From CBDHFQ01 sp965262565 (GTDB lineage: Bacteria > Bacteroidota > Bacteroidia > J057): a DNA stretch of 64,000 nt. Where the stretch lies: contig CBDHFQ010000005.1 of NCBI GenBank assembly GCA_965262565.1, forward strand, positions 372,001 through 436,000. Reading direction: 5' to 3'. Shown here in pieces: positions 26,384 through 36,046 of the stretch (its first letter is position 1; every line of letters begins with the position of its first letter). A model generated the notes under the pieces. The model was not told the origin of the DNA. It made no database searches and saw only the letters and a list, made by a program, of their open reading frames with translations. A program made the position numbers and the translations under genes.

Positions 26384-26719
26384 AAAACAATCATTGAATC
26401 ATTAAAGGTTACTTTAGACCTTCTTAGCACGCTGTGAGATATTCAATGATTTTACTAATGGAAAGTCTACTACCCATCAGCAATCTTTATGCCAAAAAAA
26501 TTAGCACCCTTATTTTCATTGCGTCATCCTTGCCATAGGGTTTATTCCTTCGAAAACACTTTACGCTACATTATTTAACTGCTCCAGTCTCCAATATTTC
26601 TCGCTATTGTGCCTTCGCTTTGCTGGAATCGTCGTGGCAAAATGCTTATTACGTGGGTAGTATAAGGCGCTAAAGAAACTTCCCTCCCTTAAATACAATA
26701 AGAAAAGGACCACCACTTA
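26384..26719. other. Intergenic region, no gene seen
   Basis: 336 bp between two minus-strand genes. It should hold the promoter of the Rpn gene. I see no coding frame, tRNA or strong hairpin. Confidence 0.5.
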
Positions 26720-27604
26720 TTAAGCGCCTGGATTTGTTGCTCTGGCACGCTCCTCAGCTCTCAACTGTGCGGTCGTTTTGCGAGAACCATCATGACTCCA
26801 TCCCGGAGGGCCGAAAATATACTGAAAGCGCTCTTTCCAACTAATGGGCTTGAACACATCTTTGAACATATCAATCCACTCATGGGTAGCAATAAGGAAA
26901 GGATTATAGGTATTAATATTTTTCGTGAGCCCATAAGTAGGATGTTCTTCCTCTTCCTGAAAGGTCCCAAACATGCGATCCCAAATGATCAACACTCCTG
27001 CATGATTTTTATCTAAATACTTGATATCTGAAGAATGATGCACTCTATGGTGAGAAGGCGTATTGAAGAACCATTCTATAGGTTTAGGTAATTTCCCAAT
27101 TACCTCAGTGTGAATCCAAAACTGATAGATAAGACTAATGGCTTGCATGGTCATGATCATGACCGGATGAAATCCGACTAAGGGCAACCACAACCAGAAA
27201 ACAAAAGAACCGGTGATGTTTCCCGTCCATGTCTGACGAAGGGCCGTTCCCAGATTGTATTTTTGAGAGGAATGATGTACCACATGCGAGGCCCAAAAGT
27301 AGCGTGAATGATGACTGACCCGATGAAAGATATAATAGCTCACATCCTCCAAAAAGAAGAGCAACACCCAGGCCCACCATTCATATCCAATCTCAAATAT
27401 TCGAAATTGGTACACGCCTAAATACGCTGCAAATACCACCGCTTTAGCAAAGATCCCCGTCAGTACATTTCCGATGCCCATGGCGAGACTACTCAAGGTA
27501 TCTTTCGTCTCAAACAGATCCTTATGGGTTAGGATATTAAAGACAATCTCCGCTAATAAGAGGATGACAAAAGCGGGAATCGCCAGGTTGACAAGATTAG
27601 GCAT
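26720..27604 (-). CDS. Sterol desaturase / fatty acid hydroxylase superfamily protein
   Basis: This 294-residue integral membrane protein carries the di-iron histidine boxes of the superfamily: HRVSHH (94-99), HVVHH (107-111), His165 in WIHTEV and HHRVHH (185-190). Four hydrophobic segments surround them. Members hydroxylate or desaturate lipids such as sterols, carotenoids or fatty acids using O2; the actual lipid is unknown. The segment NKNHAGVLIIWDRMFGTFQEE is characteristic. A monocistronic gene is likely. Confidence 0.88.
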   Translation of the reverse strand: MPNLVNLAIPAFVILLLAEIVFNILTHKDLFETKDTLSSLAMGIGNVLTGIFAKAVVFAAYLGVYQFRIFEIGYEWWAWVLLFFLEDVSYYIFHRVSHHSRYFWASHVVHHSSQKYNLGTALRQTWTGNITGSFVFWLWLPLVGFHPVMIMTMQAISLIYQFWIHTEVIGKLPKPIEWFFNTPSHHRVHHSSDIKYLDKNHAGVLIIWDRMFGTFQEEEEHPTYGLTKNINTYNPFLIATHEWIDMFKDVFKPISWKERFQYIFGPPGWSHDGSRKTTAQLRAEERARATNPGA

Positions 27605-27912
27605 AAATAGTAGTCGTTTTTCCTACAAATATAAGGAGAATTAAATGGATAGCTCTATGTAGGTAGCTGCTATGTATAATTTATGCGTTAATTACTATAG
27701 ACAAAAACCTACAGTACCAGCAAAACATTGAAAATGTTTCCTATTATTTTAATTGTGTTAAATGCTCCAAATAACAAATTAGAAACACTTATTCCGTATA
27801 CTGAAAAAAATCCCAACCATTTAAAGAAATTAACGGACGAGAAAGTGATAATAATTAACGGACCCGCTTAAGCTCATTTAACCATCTCAATATTTATTCC
27901 AATCCTTAACAT
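27605..27912. other. Intergenic region with one weak small frame
   Basis: AT-rich spacer. A 45-codon plus-strand frame (27734-27871, starting MFPIILIVLNAPNNK and ending IIINGPA) is the only coding candidate, and it has no recognisable relative. The decamer ATTAACGGAC occurs twice near its end (about 27827 and 27854). Confidence 0.35.
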
Positions 27913-27966
27913 AAAAAAATTCGGGGCTACGCCCCCGACTTTCCTTCGGAGTCGGGAACGTAGCCC
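27913..27966 (-). terminator. Terminator of the MoxR/CHAT/FGE operon
   Basis: A strong GC-rich stem pairs GGGCTACG (27924-27931) with CGTAGCCC (27959-27966) and CCCGACT (27934-27940) with AGTCGGG (27950-27956). On the minus strand it is followed by seven T (27913-27919). It lies 67 bp after the reconstructed stop of the FGE-domain gene. Confidence 0.85.
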
Positions 27967-28032
27967 TTGCCTCCCCTGCGAATATTCCTGGCGCCTCCAA
28001 AATGTAATAATGTAAAAAAAAAGAAACTAATG

Positions 28033-31000
28033 TTATCTCCTGAGAAGACGAAACCCAACGTTGCGGTTCCCTGTAGTCGGGATTGTAGCTGCTGCGGTTA
28101 GCTACACGACAGAAGATCGGATTGCCGTCCAACTGCCCCCGCGAAGAACCCGGCCGTCGCCTTCGGCGGGTCCTTTAGGATCGATATATATAGAATCGCC
28201 GTCTGCATATATATCGGAATAACTATCATACCTATCAGTACACCACTCCCACACATTTCCACTCATATCGTACGTTCCCAATCCATTGGGCCGTTTCGTT
28301 CCGACGGCATGGGTTTGTCCGTTAGCGTTCTCATTATTCCATGCGACTTCGTCCGCATTATTACTTCCTGCGTAAGTAAAGTTATTGGGGATTCCTTCCT
28401 GACCGCCTCGCGCAGCGTATTCCCATTCGGCTTCGGTCGGTAAGCTAAAGGATTGATTGGTTCGCTGGCTAAGCCATTCGGCATAAGCCACTGCATCATT
28501 CCAGGAAATTCCCGTCATAGGATGATCTATAAATAACGAGCCGCGGTTTTCATAATAATTTCGGTCATTAACATTCAGGAAGAAATATTGAACATATATA
28601 ATACATTCCCTTTCTCTAACCATTCTGGCTCATTCCCCCCCGTTTCCTGCACGAAATACATATACTCTGCGACGGTCACTTCATATACTCCTATCTCAAA
28701 ATCGCTCAATTTAACGCGATGAACCAGACTCATCTTCCTCCTTCCCCAATCTAAATTCGCCTCCTGGAACGAATACCATCTCGGGAGCGTTAAAAGCAAA
28801 GGAAAGGCTTAGCGTATCCAGGAATATTAATGTATCTGCCGGATTCACTAGCTTTACTGAGTGCGTAGCTTCGTCTAGTTGAACATTTACATCTATTGGA
28901 TGTTGAGTATCGAGTGGATTAAATGCCGTTTTTCTGACTGCCAACGAACTTTCTAAGTCGTTTAACAATGCGGAAGCAGGAATAGATATAGAAAATTGAC
29001 CCGAAGCATCCGTTTGCGTTTCTTGTTCCAAATAACTGATATTCGCTCCTATCACCGGAATTCGTTGTTCTATGTCCCAGCCGACATAGCCCTGAATCTT
29101 AATAGTATCTGAAGACAACATTTTTGAAGGTAAAGAATCTTGTACAACTTCAATGGTATCAATATCGGGAAAGGTGTCCTGAGCAGGTACATCTATCTCA
29201 TCCGTTGCCTCATTACCTGATACCAACAATGAATCTACTCCAAGCCATTTCTTAAGCGTGCGCATAGCAGATTTTGTATGCTCGATTAGATAATAGGTGT
29301 AACTAATCGAATCAACAGATAATGTCCTAAAAAACAGTGCAGAAGCAATTGGTGAATGTTGTTCTGTTTCATCGTATAATAAGTCATCAGCTAACTTGTC
29401 AAAAGCAGGAGAAGATATTTTTTTCATTATAGGAGCATTGATCATATCCATCTTATACCATTCTGCTTCTATTGTTTCTTCATTAATCACCTCCGCTACT
29501 CCCTCCAATGTTTTCAGATTATACAGGACACTATCTTTACTTTGCGGTAGCTCATGGGCATAAAAAGAAAGCTGATTGGTATCCTGGTAAAACTCTCCTC
29601 TAACCAACAATAAATGCAATAAGCCATCCCTTAGTGAATCCATCATCAGCATTCCCAAGCCTTTTGCATATTTCCCATTCTCCCATAACGTATCCTGACA
29701 GCATTCATCCCAATGTGTTACCGCTTCCTCATAAGATCCATCATCATAATACGTCTTCCCTTTCATCCATTGATAAGCCGCGCGATTATAGGTAGCCAAT
29801 GCATAAGTAGAATCATGTAACCTTGCTCTTTCAAACACCTGGATAGAATCCCCATCTTCAGCCAGAGATCCCATCTCAAATATTAAACTGGTATCCGCTT
29901 CTACCACCTGATGAACAGCCCACCAATCCTGATAATTCTCCCATCTGGCGCTGTCTCTTTCAGAATCTAATATTACTCGCTCTAAAGGATAAGGTTCTTG
30001 AACCTCTAGTGCCATAATCTGTTCAATATTCTTCCACACATACACTCCCACAATTAATAATATTCCCATTAAGGCTATTCCTGGTCGTACCCACCACTTC
30101 GTCCCAAAAAACCGAATCCCATATTTATAAAAGGAAGCAGGTAGAATCAGTGCCAACGGATTTCGTCGAATCTCAGCTAAACTTTTCAAACTAATCGCGT
30201 CTTTTAATCGAGCAGGATGATTTCCCCCAAGAGCATCTTTTAATTTATCCTCATCTTCTTTCTTTCTCTCACTATGCTCAAAGGTATACATCGCCAGTAA
30301 TCCTTGTTGGCGTGCCTGAGCTATACTTCCTGTCTGCTCATTATTCTGGCTCGCTTCTAATATACCAATGAGGATGGCCCTTACTTTCTTCTTATATGCT
30401 TCGGTTAATTGATCATACAACAGGAGGCGAATATGTTTAGGCATCTCTCCTTCTCTAAACCAGGATAAGCGGATCAATCGAGAAAGCGTCACATTGTGTT
30501 TAGCAACTGAGCCTGCTTCCAGTATCTCCAGCATTTCTCCGTATTCCAATGTCAGCTCCCAGTACAATTCAGGATATTTGGCACAACAACACAACCAGAT
30601 AAATCCCTTTTCTCCCAGATATTCTTTTAATCGTACCAATAAGGATTCCTCCTCATCTTCAGGGGGAGCGATTACTGACACTTCGGAGGGGAGGGTGGGC
30701 CAAACGTAAAAGGGAATGCGCGCTAATTCCAGCGTCCATTGGGGAATGAGATAGCTAAAGCCTTCCTCATGTGCTGGCAATAGTAAAAATAGTCGACTGA
30801 GTTCGTATTCGATCCATCCCCATTGCTCTAACGGACGCGTGCTCATCCAGGCTCTTTCCCGCCAGGCTAAAAAGGCATTACTTTCTTCTTGAAGTACACC
30901 TGAAATCGTATCCATCCAATTAGTTCCTTCGCCTATGACCACCAATCTATAATTTCCGTAGATCATGGCTAATTGACCCACATCTAATTGTTTATAGCTC

Positions 31001-32688
31001 TCTTCCCATTTTCTGTAAAATACATCGGGACGATCGGGATGGAAGAAGTAGGATTCTACACTAATGTCTCTTTGTTGGAACTCTTCTACCATCTCTCTAA
31101 AGAAAAAAGCCAGGTGATCTTCTCTGGATCGTCTTTCAATGAGCAGTAGATATTGGGCTGTTTGCTGGCCGGATATCCATTCCAGTTCTGTATATCCTCC
31201 TTGCTGAATGGTGGCGGCTAAACTGGCGGGAATATCCAATTCTTCCGCAGCGATGCTTCTTCGTTGGCGCAGCATACGCGCGATCTGCCCGAATAGTCGG
31301 GAGCGAAACAGATGCACCGGCGGCCGATCGATCAGCAAAGGCGTCCATTCCGGTGCTTTTAAGGCTTCCGCACTATCGATCACGGGTTTATGCCCAAAGC
31401 GCAACCACAATAATTCCCCTAAAAAGTAAATTATCAACAGCCCCAATGCCATCAACCAGGGTGTATGATCTCGTTCTAAGGGTTTTAATACATCACTGAG
31501 ATCTTCTTTAATCAGTTTGATGTCGGGAAGTGGCACTTTGGCTAGTTGGAGTTGGGGTTCTTCAATGACGACAGTCGTCGAATCAGTAATGAAGGAGCGA
31601 TATAGAACGGAATCATTGGAGGGATCTATCCAACGTTGTTCTGCCAAGATTTCCAGGGGATATGCTCCGGGAATGAGTTGAGCATATCTATGATCTAGCC
31701 AAGTATCAGAAGTATCCCTTCCGTCCAACGAAAGCGCCATCGTATCTATCCCCACTACGCCAATCCTGATGTCCATTTCCCGTGTATATAAGGTATTCAT
31801 TTCCTCCCTCGTTTTGGCCCTATATGCTTTAAAGGTCATTAGACTACTATCTACTAAGGTAGAGGAGCTTATTGATTCAGAATCATCTCGAAGCAATCCT
31901 GGCAACCGATTTTCTATGTTCTTGACGGTGATATGGAGAGAGGAATCTTTGTTGGGACGATAATCGAATTCAATGGGAAAGGGAGGATTAAGATTGATGA
32001 GAGAACTGATGAGGGTATCTTTGGCAGCCGGAGTTGATCGTATCCGTAAGTTTACAGTAGGATAGAAAGGGTTAACATTTTCCGGAAACTCATAAACTAA
32101 TTTTCGCTCTTGATATGATATCGTATCTGTAACATTTGAGCCATCCTTTAACGAATAACTTATCTCCCATTGTTTTTCCAGGATTTTGTCATTCAAAAAT
32201 GGATGGGTGAACAATTCTGTGCTATCTTCTATCCAAATAATATTGGTATACGCTTGCTGTTCATAGACAATTTGGCCACTTATTTTCCCTCGTTGGGTCC
32301 AGATCCATCCTGCATAGACTAATTGGAGGGCGATAATACAAGCCACGATCGCCCATATCATCCAGTCGCGCTTTTTCCTGGCATCCTCTATGCTTCCTCC
32401 TGGTTGTTCATTCGATTCCTCCAACACAGGCTCAAACTTGCCCACATACGCCTCGAATAACTGATCGAATTGTTCCTGCTGCTCCTGTCGATGAGCGACT
32501 AAGGCCCGTATTTGAACCTTCAACTTCTCTAATGGATAGGACTCCCCTTCCGACCTTTTTGTGGCCCAATGATTAAAGAGTCGATGAATACGAATATAAG
32601 TATCCGGCCCCGGACTAAATCCATGGAGTTTCAATGATTCTATGAAATCAGCCAATAAGACGATATGCGGATGTTGTTGATCCGACAT
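28033..32688 (-). pseudogene. Giant membrane protein: degenerate vWA-like region, TPR-like segment and frameshifted SUMF1/FGE-sulfatase domain
   Basis: The intact frame (28711-32688, 1325 codons) has a helical N terminus, TM1 (about 113-130), a beta-rich region, TM2 (411-429), a cytosolic region (about 455-760) with vWA/Rossmann-like strands but no clear MIDAS (YLLLIERRSREDH, RLVVIGEGT), TM3 (870-885), a TPR-like segment and a carboxypeptidase-regulatory-like beta domain near 1220. A SUMF1 domain begins at APEMVFVPGGEF. It then runs through four more frames: HRVKLSDFEIGVYEVT (28740-28605), LPTEAEWEYAARGG to RVLRGGSW (28590-28129), DGNPIFCRVANR to PDYR (28130-28070) and NRNVGFRLLRR-stop (28068-28033). 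The four shifts sum to zero. It is the third gene of the operon, 3 bp after the CHAT gene. Confidence 0.8.
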
Positions 32689-32691
32689 TAC

Positions 32692-34341
32692 TTATTGGGC
32701 CATTCTGGGATGTAAAGCATAGGTTTTTCCTAATTTTTCCAAATAATGGTCTATTCTCTGTTTTAATTTTTTTTCTATCTGCTTCATGGGTAGTTCTCTT
32801 TTCTCTTTTCCGCTAAAGAGTTCATCTTCTATGTCAGATTGATCGAATGGATTATCCCTTCGCCATATTCGGACATCCTTCTTTGTTACCTTTCCCAATT
32901 CTTCAATAATGGTACATCCTTCCACTTCCCGTCCCAATTGCACTAGGGCGGATTTCATTTTCTTTGTAGGAAACCCCATTCCCAGCTTACTTAAGAAATC
33001 TTCCCGCTTCTCGTATTCAATAGAGAAGATAATCATTACTTTGGCTCCTTTATCAGGATAATGTTGGCACCAAAATTCCTGCATATACAGTCTCAAAAAG
33101 GGAATGAAATGTGGGGACCATTTTTCCAGTGTGATTCGATGCTCGATGATGATCATATCATTTCTGGGACCAAAACTGTTGATAATCGTCTCGGGCAGTA
33201 CCTCCTTCTTTCTTCCCAATTTCCCTTCCAGTGGTCCTTTGGCTATACGATAATTTCCTAATAGCGTAGAAAAAGCCATAAAATAGGATTTTTTAAAGGC
33301 TTCTTCTTTTGTTAATGATGGCGGTTTACCTTGATCTTGTAACGATTCCACCTCAGGAAATTTAACATGTGCATGTGAACGTCGGAGTTTTTTCCCATTG
33401 GCACGATATACCTCTTCCAGCGTAAAGGTTCTCACACACTCTACAAAACTATCAGGAACTTCCTCATTGGCTCCGAATACAAAAAAGAAGGAAGGTGTTC
33501 GATGATTTGTATCTAATTGTCGTTGGATGCAAGCTTTAAAAGCGGCCAATTGTTTACTTCGGTCGCATGTTAAATAGGCCTTCTTATGAATAGGTTTAGA
33601 AAGCGTTTGTGGTTCCTTATTTTTCTTTTCTTCTTCCTTTTCCTTCAAAGCTGCGATGTACTCTTCTTCCCATTGTTTCCAGGTCCATAACTTCGACGAT
33701 TCCGTCATGACACTCAATTTATAGGGATGGGCATTTGTCAGTGAACTGCCTTTTAAAGCCACGATATCCCTATAAGCGTCTTTATATATTTCTTCTCTAT
33801 GCTTTTTAGGGAGGGTGAATATGGAAGCTTCCGCTGTCTGGAAAGCATGGGCGATCGTTGATCCATTGGCCCAACTCTCATAAAATACTTCAGAAAATAC
33901 CCTCGCCACTTCATCTTTCACCTGATGTGTAGTGCCAATGACAACAGCTACGCCTACCTGATGATAAGCTTGAATGTGTTTTTCAGTGAAGCAGCCATTG
34001 AGAAAGACCATTTTTACGCCGCCCGATAATTTGATCAGATCTACTATGCCCTCAGTAAAAGCCGTCCGGTTGTTGGACTCCCCTTCGTGCAGTTCCAATC
34101 CTTCCTGATAGGCATGCCCGGAATAGTGGAAGATCTGTACCTGACCTTTATATTTGCTCAACATTCGTCTTATCCGAGTCAAATTTGCTTCCTCAATGGT
34201 TTCTATATGATAATCGTCATTTCTATTGAGTTCATCTTTTACCTTCAGGCGTTCCTTATTCAACTCCGTTAGATAGGAAGCTGATTGTCGCTGATGATTC
34301 GCGAAAGCAAGTAAGATAACCGGTGGTTGTGCTAGCTTCAT
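32692..34341 (-). CDS. CHAT-domain protease fused to a probable inactive STAND module
   Basis: The 549-residue protein has an N-terminal CHAT (caspase-HetF-like) protease domain (about residues 5-180). The catalytic dyad is His76 in FHYSGHAYQ and Cys117 in FLNGCFTEK; IGTTHQVKDE and the FYESWANGSTIAHAF helix follow. After a charged linker (215-245) the C-terminal part begins with AYLTCDRSKQLAAFK (about 252) and has P-loop-NTPase-like strands without a Walker A. This resembles the inactive-STAND (iSTAND) modules of ternary conflict systems. The protein probably senses a signal through the C-terminal part and cleaves a target. It overlaps neither neighbour and lies between the MoxR and FGE-domain genes. 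Confidence 0.78.
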   Translation of the reverse strand: MKLAQPPVILLAFANHQRQSASYLTELNKERLKVKDELNRNDDYHIETIEEANLTRIRRMLSKYKGQVQIFHYSGHAYQEGLELHEGESNNRTAFTEGIVDLIKLSGGVKMVFLNGCFTEKHIQAYHQVGVAVVIGTTHQVKDEVARVFSEVFYESWANGSTIAHAFQTAEASIFTLPKKHREEIYKDAYRDIVALKGSSLTNAHPYKLSVMTESSKLWTWKQWEEEYIAALKEKEEEKKNKEPQTLSKPIHKKAYLTCDRSKQLAAFKACIQRQLDTNHRTPSFFFVFGANEEVPDSFVECVRTFTLEEVYRANGKKLRRSHAHVKFPEVESLQDQGKPPSLTKEEAFKKSYFMAFSTLLGNYRIAKGPLEGKLGRKKEVLPETIINSFGPRNDMIIIEHRITLEKWSPHFIPFLRLYMQEFWCQHYPDKGAKVMIIFSIEYEKREDFLSKLGMGFPTKKMKSALVQLGREVEGCTIIEELGKVTKKDVRIWRRDNPFDQSDIEDELFSGKEKRELPMKQIEKKLKQRIDHYLEKLGKTYALHPRMAQ

Positions 34342-34347
34342 GTGTGC

Positions 34348-35287
34348 TTATCTTCCCAAAATGGTTTCTCTATCTTCTTTGTTTTTTAATAATAAGGAAT
34401 AGGATTGGTGTAATTTCTTCCTGATCTCCGTTTCCTCTCCTTCTATGCTCTTTCTCACATCTATGTGGTGCTTTTGAAGGATGTGCACCCAGGATAACAA
34501 TTCAGCCGTCGCAGGTGGTTTTTTCAGATTGTCGCCTCTTAATGCCATAAAGTGTTCGATCGCCGCCTCCAACATTCGCTCAGTAAAAGCAGGTTGGAGT
34601 TCGACATTCGCTCTGACAATGTTGATCAGTCGATCTTCATTCGGAAAAGGGATATGATAATAGGCACATCTTCTTAAAAAAGCGTCTGGCAAGTTTTTCT
34701 CAGAATTACTGGTTAGCACCATGATGGGTTTAGGCGCACCTTCGGGAACACGAAAAATACCTTGATCATCTATATATGGTGAGGGGATTTTGGGTTGCTT
34801 TCCAGGCTTCCACTTCTTTGAGATTGGCCTCTTCCACTTTAAAGGCGCGCTGTTCGAACTCAAATAATACATCATTCGGAAAATCTCTGGGCGCTTTATC
34901 TATCTCATCTACCAAGACGACATATCTTTGTTGGCCCGCCTCTTTAATCGCCTTTCCCAGAGCCTCAAATTCCACATATTCCATCGCATTGATTTTTTTT
35001 TCGGCAGCTTTATCTTGTTGGCTTTCTCGGAAGTGGAGCAATGCGTTATACTTATACAGCAGATCTTTGGCTTTAGAAGTGGTTTTTGTGATGAATTCCA
35101 ACAAAGGCACATTCAATTTTTCTGCGATATGCGTCGCAAGTTTGGTTTTTCCTGTTCCCGGCTCTCCCGTTACTAATAGGGGCATTTCCAAATCCAGGGC
35201 TAGGTCTACGACTGCTTCCAGGTCAGGATCGATGATATAAGATGGCTTAATAGGGTCAAATGTCGTCATTTGAGATATTCCGTTCAA
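34348..35287 (-). pseudogene. MoxR-type AAA+ ATPase split by a frameshift
   Basis: Two frames together encode one MoxR-family AAA ATPase. The first (34766-35287) has Walker A GEPGTGKT (41-48), Walker B VVLVDEIDKA and the helix EFEQRAFKVEEANLKEVEAW. The second (34348-34875) continues with PKIPSPYIDDQGIFRVPEG, sensor 1 VLTSNSEK, the Arg finger DAFLRR and the lid. The switch lies at about 34790-34815. MoxR ATPases remodel partners that carry vWA domains. The start may be the ATG at 35287 or the one at 35269. It is first in the operon. An intact protein would need ribosomal frameshifting, reversion or a sequence error. Confidence 0.85.
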
Positions 35288-35603
35288 TGGTTGTGAGTGT
35301 GAAGATGAGTTTTTTTGTGTTACTCACCAACTACCTGTCTATTCTTTAAGGTATAACAATATTGCAATAATCTAACACTTTTTTGCAATATCTTCAACAA
35401 ATTATCACAATGGGTGTTTGCTGTTCATGCGGGGAGGTAGGGAAATGTGATCTGTGCAGCGCTAATTTTTGGCGTCAGGTAAATTATACATTCTATAATC
35501 AATTCAATTTCATATCATTAATCATTGATTACTTTTTTATTATTGTATCTTTTAGGGAAGGCATTCGTTCTATGAGTGACGTTATCATCCTTAAGACGCT
35601 GAC
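35288..35603. other. Intergenic region between divergent genes, with inverted repeat
   Basis: 316 bp upstream of the MoxR operon (minus) and the small basic protein (plus). It contains ATATTGCAA (35359-35367) and its inverted copy TTGCAATAT (35383-35391), a possible operator. A frame running from 35383 overlaps the next gene and looks non-coding. Confidence 0.55.
35359..35391. promoter_or_regulatory. Inverted repeat, possible operator
   Basis: Nine-bp arms ATATTGCAA and TTGCAATAT are perfect inverted copies with a 15-bp spacer, 72 bp upstream of the MoxR start codon. Arms on neighbouring helical turns suit a dimeric repressor. No regulator gene is adjacent. Confidence 0.45.
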
Positions 35604-35903
35604 ATGCCGCATCAAAGAAAACGCAGATTATTCAAACGGAAGCGCAGGAGAAAGGAAATGAGTCCCTCTTTTCATCGGCTTCCCATCCACGAACGGATTA
35701 AACTGCTCGTTGGCAAGCGAGTACGATATCACAAAATTCATCCTTTTGAAGGGTATATCCTGGTTCACGGGTTCCGATTTGCCGCTAAACCGATGGAAGG
35801 ATACGAGGTGGCAGATGGAGCTGTCGTAAAGATTGTTCGGGCGCATATGTTTTATGCGATGGTAGTTCCTTTAGTGGAGGAGGCAGATGTGTGGCATTTG
35901 TAG
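35604..35903 (+). CDS. Small basic protein, paralog 1
   Basis: This 99-residue protein has an Arg/Lys-rich N terminus (MPHQRKRRLFKRKRRRK) and then the conserved core HRLPIHERIKLLVGKRVRYH, P-EGYIL, AAKPMEG, DGAVVKI and AHMFYAMV. The gene at 37473-37796 encodes the same order of motifs. The core looks like short beta strands (SH3-like barrel is a possibility), and the basic tail could bind nucleic acid. No known family is recognised. The divergent MoxR operon lies upstream and a membrane protein gene converges downstream. Confidence 0.65.
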   Translation: MPHQRKRRLFKRKRRRKEMSPSFHRLPIHERIKLLVGKRVRYHKIHPFEGYILVHGFRFAAKPMEGYEVADGAVVKIVRAHMFYAMVVPLVEEADVWHL

Positions 35904-36046
35904 GATAACTGTTTATGATGTATTAGGTTGTTTGACATATGCAGCAGATAGAGAGAGGAGATTAAAAATAACAGGATGAACTAGGGATCTTAGAAATATA
36001 ATGACAAGTAAATTTATATGACTATATTTTTTCCCTAAACGTAAAA

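Noticed and set aside
28033..28135. Complete diversity-generating retroelement
   Set aside because: No reverse transcriptase, accessory protein or template repeat was found in the window; only the target-like end is visible.
34776..35240. 154-codon plus-strand frame opposite the MoxR ATPase
   Set aside because: Its sequence is the antisense of conserved Walker A/B coding DNA, has low-complexity Ser/Ala runs and no domain.
35383..35661. 92-codon frame upstream of the first small basic protein
   Set aside because: Starts inside an inverted repeat without ATG and overlaps the better-supported gene at 35604 in another frame.
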